A stretch of 64,000 nucleotides of DNA, taken from positions 186,001-250,000 of the forward strand of contig NZ_JAGIZA010000005.1 of NCBI RefSeq assembly GCF_017813365.1, written 5' to 3'. The notes under the pieces are model-generated. The model was not told the DNA's origin. It ran no database searches and saw nothing but the letters and a program-made list of their open reading frames with translations. This document shows positions 62,935-64,000 of this stretch, piece after piece; the stretch's first letter is position 1, and every line of letters begins with the position of its first letter. The position numbers and the translations under genes were made by a program. This DNA comes from Roseomonas indoligenes (GTDB lineage: Bacteria > Pseudomonadota > Alphaproteobacteria > Acetobacterales > Acetobacteraceae).

Positions 62935-64000
62935 TCGGCGGCGACCTGCACGCGGCCAGCGAGGCGCTGCTGCACCAGCCGCCTGGTGGCGGGCAGGAGG
63001 GAGCGGCCGTACTCCACCGCATCCTCCAGCGGGTCGAAGCCGCGGATGAGGAAGGTGGTAACGCCGAGGTCGTAGTACTCGAGGAAGGCTTCCGCCACCT
63101 GCTCCGGCGTGCCCACCAGCGCGGTGGTGTTGCCGCGCGCGCCCGTCTCCCGCGCGATGGCGGTGTAGAGGCGACCTTCCGGCCTGTCGCCGAGCGCCGC
63201 AGCCGCGAGCAGCCGCTGGGAGCCGGCATTCTGCGGCGCATGGGTGTTCGCGCCAAGGATGGCAGTACCGCGGATCTGGCGGATGCGGTGCAGGATGGCC
63301 TCCGCCCGGCCCCAGGCCGCGTCCTCCGTATCCGCCAGGATCGGGCGGAAGGAGAGCGAGAAGCGCACCTGATCGGCGCGGCCGTGCTTCGCCGCCTCCG
63401 CCCGCACGCGGGAGATGATCTCGCGCACCTGGGCATGGGTCTCGCCCCACAGCGCGTAGACGTCGGCGTGCTTGCCGGCCACCCGCAGCGCCGCCTCGGA
63501 CGCGCCGCCGAAGTACAGGGGAATGCGGGGCTGCTGTACGCTCCGCACCTCCGGCGAGGCGCCCTTGATGCGGTAGAAGGCACCTTCGTGGTCCACGGGC
63601 GCTTTCGCGGCCCAGACCGACTTCAGGATCGTCAGGTACTCGTCCGTGCGCTCGTAACGCGCGTCCTTGTCCAGCCAGTCGCCGTCGCGGGCCTGATCCA
63701 CGTCATCGCCGCCGGAGATGGTGTGCAGCGCCGCGCGGCCATTGCTCAGCTGGTCCAGCGTGTTGAAGGCGCGGGCCGCGGTGGTGGGCGCCTGGAAGCC
63801 CGGGCGGTGGGCGACGAGGAAGCCGACCTTCCTCGTATGCGCGGCGGCATGGGCGGCAAGTTGCAGCCCATCCGGCCCATTGGAGTGCCAGCCAATGAGG
63901 ATGCGATCGAAGCCCGCCTCGTCATGCGCCTTGGCGGAGGCGATCAGGTAGGACGGATCGATCGACGGGCCGCTGGCCGGATGGATCTCCGATTGCTCGC
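62931..64000 (-). CDS. LLM-class flavin-dependent monooxygenase, SsuD-like (start beyond window)
   Basis: About 355 residues are visible; the frame is open to the right edge. Landmarks are AHTRKVGFLVAHRPG, FNTLDQLSNGRAALHTISGGDDVDQARDGD, YERTDEYLTILKSVW, PVDHEGAFYRIKG and PLYFGGASEAALRVAG. These match FMNH2-dependent alkanesulfonate monooxygenases (SsuD/LadA class), which release sulfite and an aldehyde. It needs a separate flavin reductase, not seen here. It is the upstream gene of the binding protein/aldolase cluster, overlapping it by 4 bases. Confidence 0.9.
   Translation of the reverse strand, partial: EQSEIHPASGPSIDPSYLIASAKAHDEAGFDRILIGWHSNGPDGLQLAAHAAAHTRKVGFLVAHRPGFQAPTTAARAFNTLDQLSNGRAALHTISGGDDVDQARDGDWLDKDARYERTDEYLTILKSVWAAKAPVDHEGAFYRIKGASPEVRSVQQPRIPLYFGGASEAALRVAGKHADVYALWGETHAQVREIISRVRAEAAKHGRADQVRFSLSFRPILADTEDAAWGRAEAILHRIRQIRGTAILGANTHAPQNAGSQRLLAAAALGDRPEGRLYTAIARETGARGNTTALVGTPEQVAEAFLEYYDLGVTTFLIRGFDPLEDAVEYGRSLLPATRRLVQQRLAGRVQVAAE

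Overview
The window is 64 kb of a very GC-rich (about 70%), densely packed bacterial chromosome. It looks like an alphaproteobacterium of the Acetobacteraceae (Roseomonas-like). This rests on gene content and codon use read by eye: many TRAP/ABC uptake systems, a rplM-rpsI-argC block, glnB-glnA, a DUF6065 protein, and a tRNA-His that keeps the encoded G-1:C73 pair. No rRNA, phage, insertion sequence or CRISPR array is visible. Genes are cut by both edges: minC on the left and a flavin monooxygenase on the right.

Layout. 1-1 kb: minC (partial) and a thioesterase. 1-9.7 kb: a seven-gene minus-strand operon (PotD/PotA/PotB/PotC-type ABC importer, 2-hydroxyacid dehydrogenase, class II aldolase, gamma-glutamyltransferase), divergent from a PuuB-like FAD oxidase. 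A perfect 14-bp LacI-type palindrome lies between them. 9.7-12.2 kb: a small orphan ORF, ahpC and a PAS-EAL protein. 12.2-15 kb: a complete TRAP transporter. 15-21.8 kb: a YhdP/AsmA-like envelope protein, divergent from glnE and bcp. 21.8-24.4 kb: an MFS carrier, a secreted hypothetical and a DUF6065 protein. 24.4-27.1 kb: rplM-rpsI, terminator, argC, gamma-carbonic anhydrase-like. 27.1-33.8 kb: extensin-like protein, NAD(P)-binding protein, M20 amidohydrolase, aspartate dehydrogenase, an atypical SDR, an unknown DSD protein, tRNA-His and an aminotransferase.

33.8-36.1 kb: glnB-glnA, with a good sigma-54 promoter before glnB and two mutually exclusive hairpins between the genes. With glnE upstream, the window carries the PII signal protein, glutamine synthetase and the enzyme that adenylylates it. 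36.1-39.8 kb: response regulator, sensor kinase and DegP protease. 39.8-49.2 kb: a lipoprotein, a second two-component pair and a divergent tripartite HME-RND efflux system (adaptor on minus, pump and TolC on plus). Their shared promoter region holds a CTTACA direct repeat with 11-bp period, the usual footprint of an OmpR-family regulator.

49.2-55.5 kb: a sirtuin, a CheY-like regulator overlapping a large hybrid kinase with a degenerate second receiver, and an AI-2E/PerM membrane protein with a long C-terminal extension. 55.5-64 kb: a peptide-type binding protein, amidase, DUF3597 protein, Lrp regulator, cupin, and a tight operon of two related SsuA-like binding proteins flanking a class II aldolase behind an SsuD-like flavin monooxygenase.

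No single obviously new machine such as a defence or mobile system is present. The best novelty candidates are the gamma-glutamyl/PuuB-like transport-catabolism regulon, the sulfonate-like operon with a class II aldolase, the glnB-glnA alternative hairpins, and several conserved folds that have lost catalytic residues (SDR, second receiver, 1-Cys Bcp).
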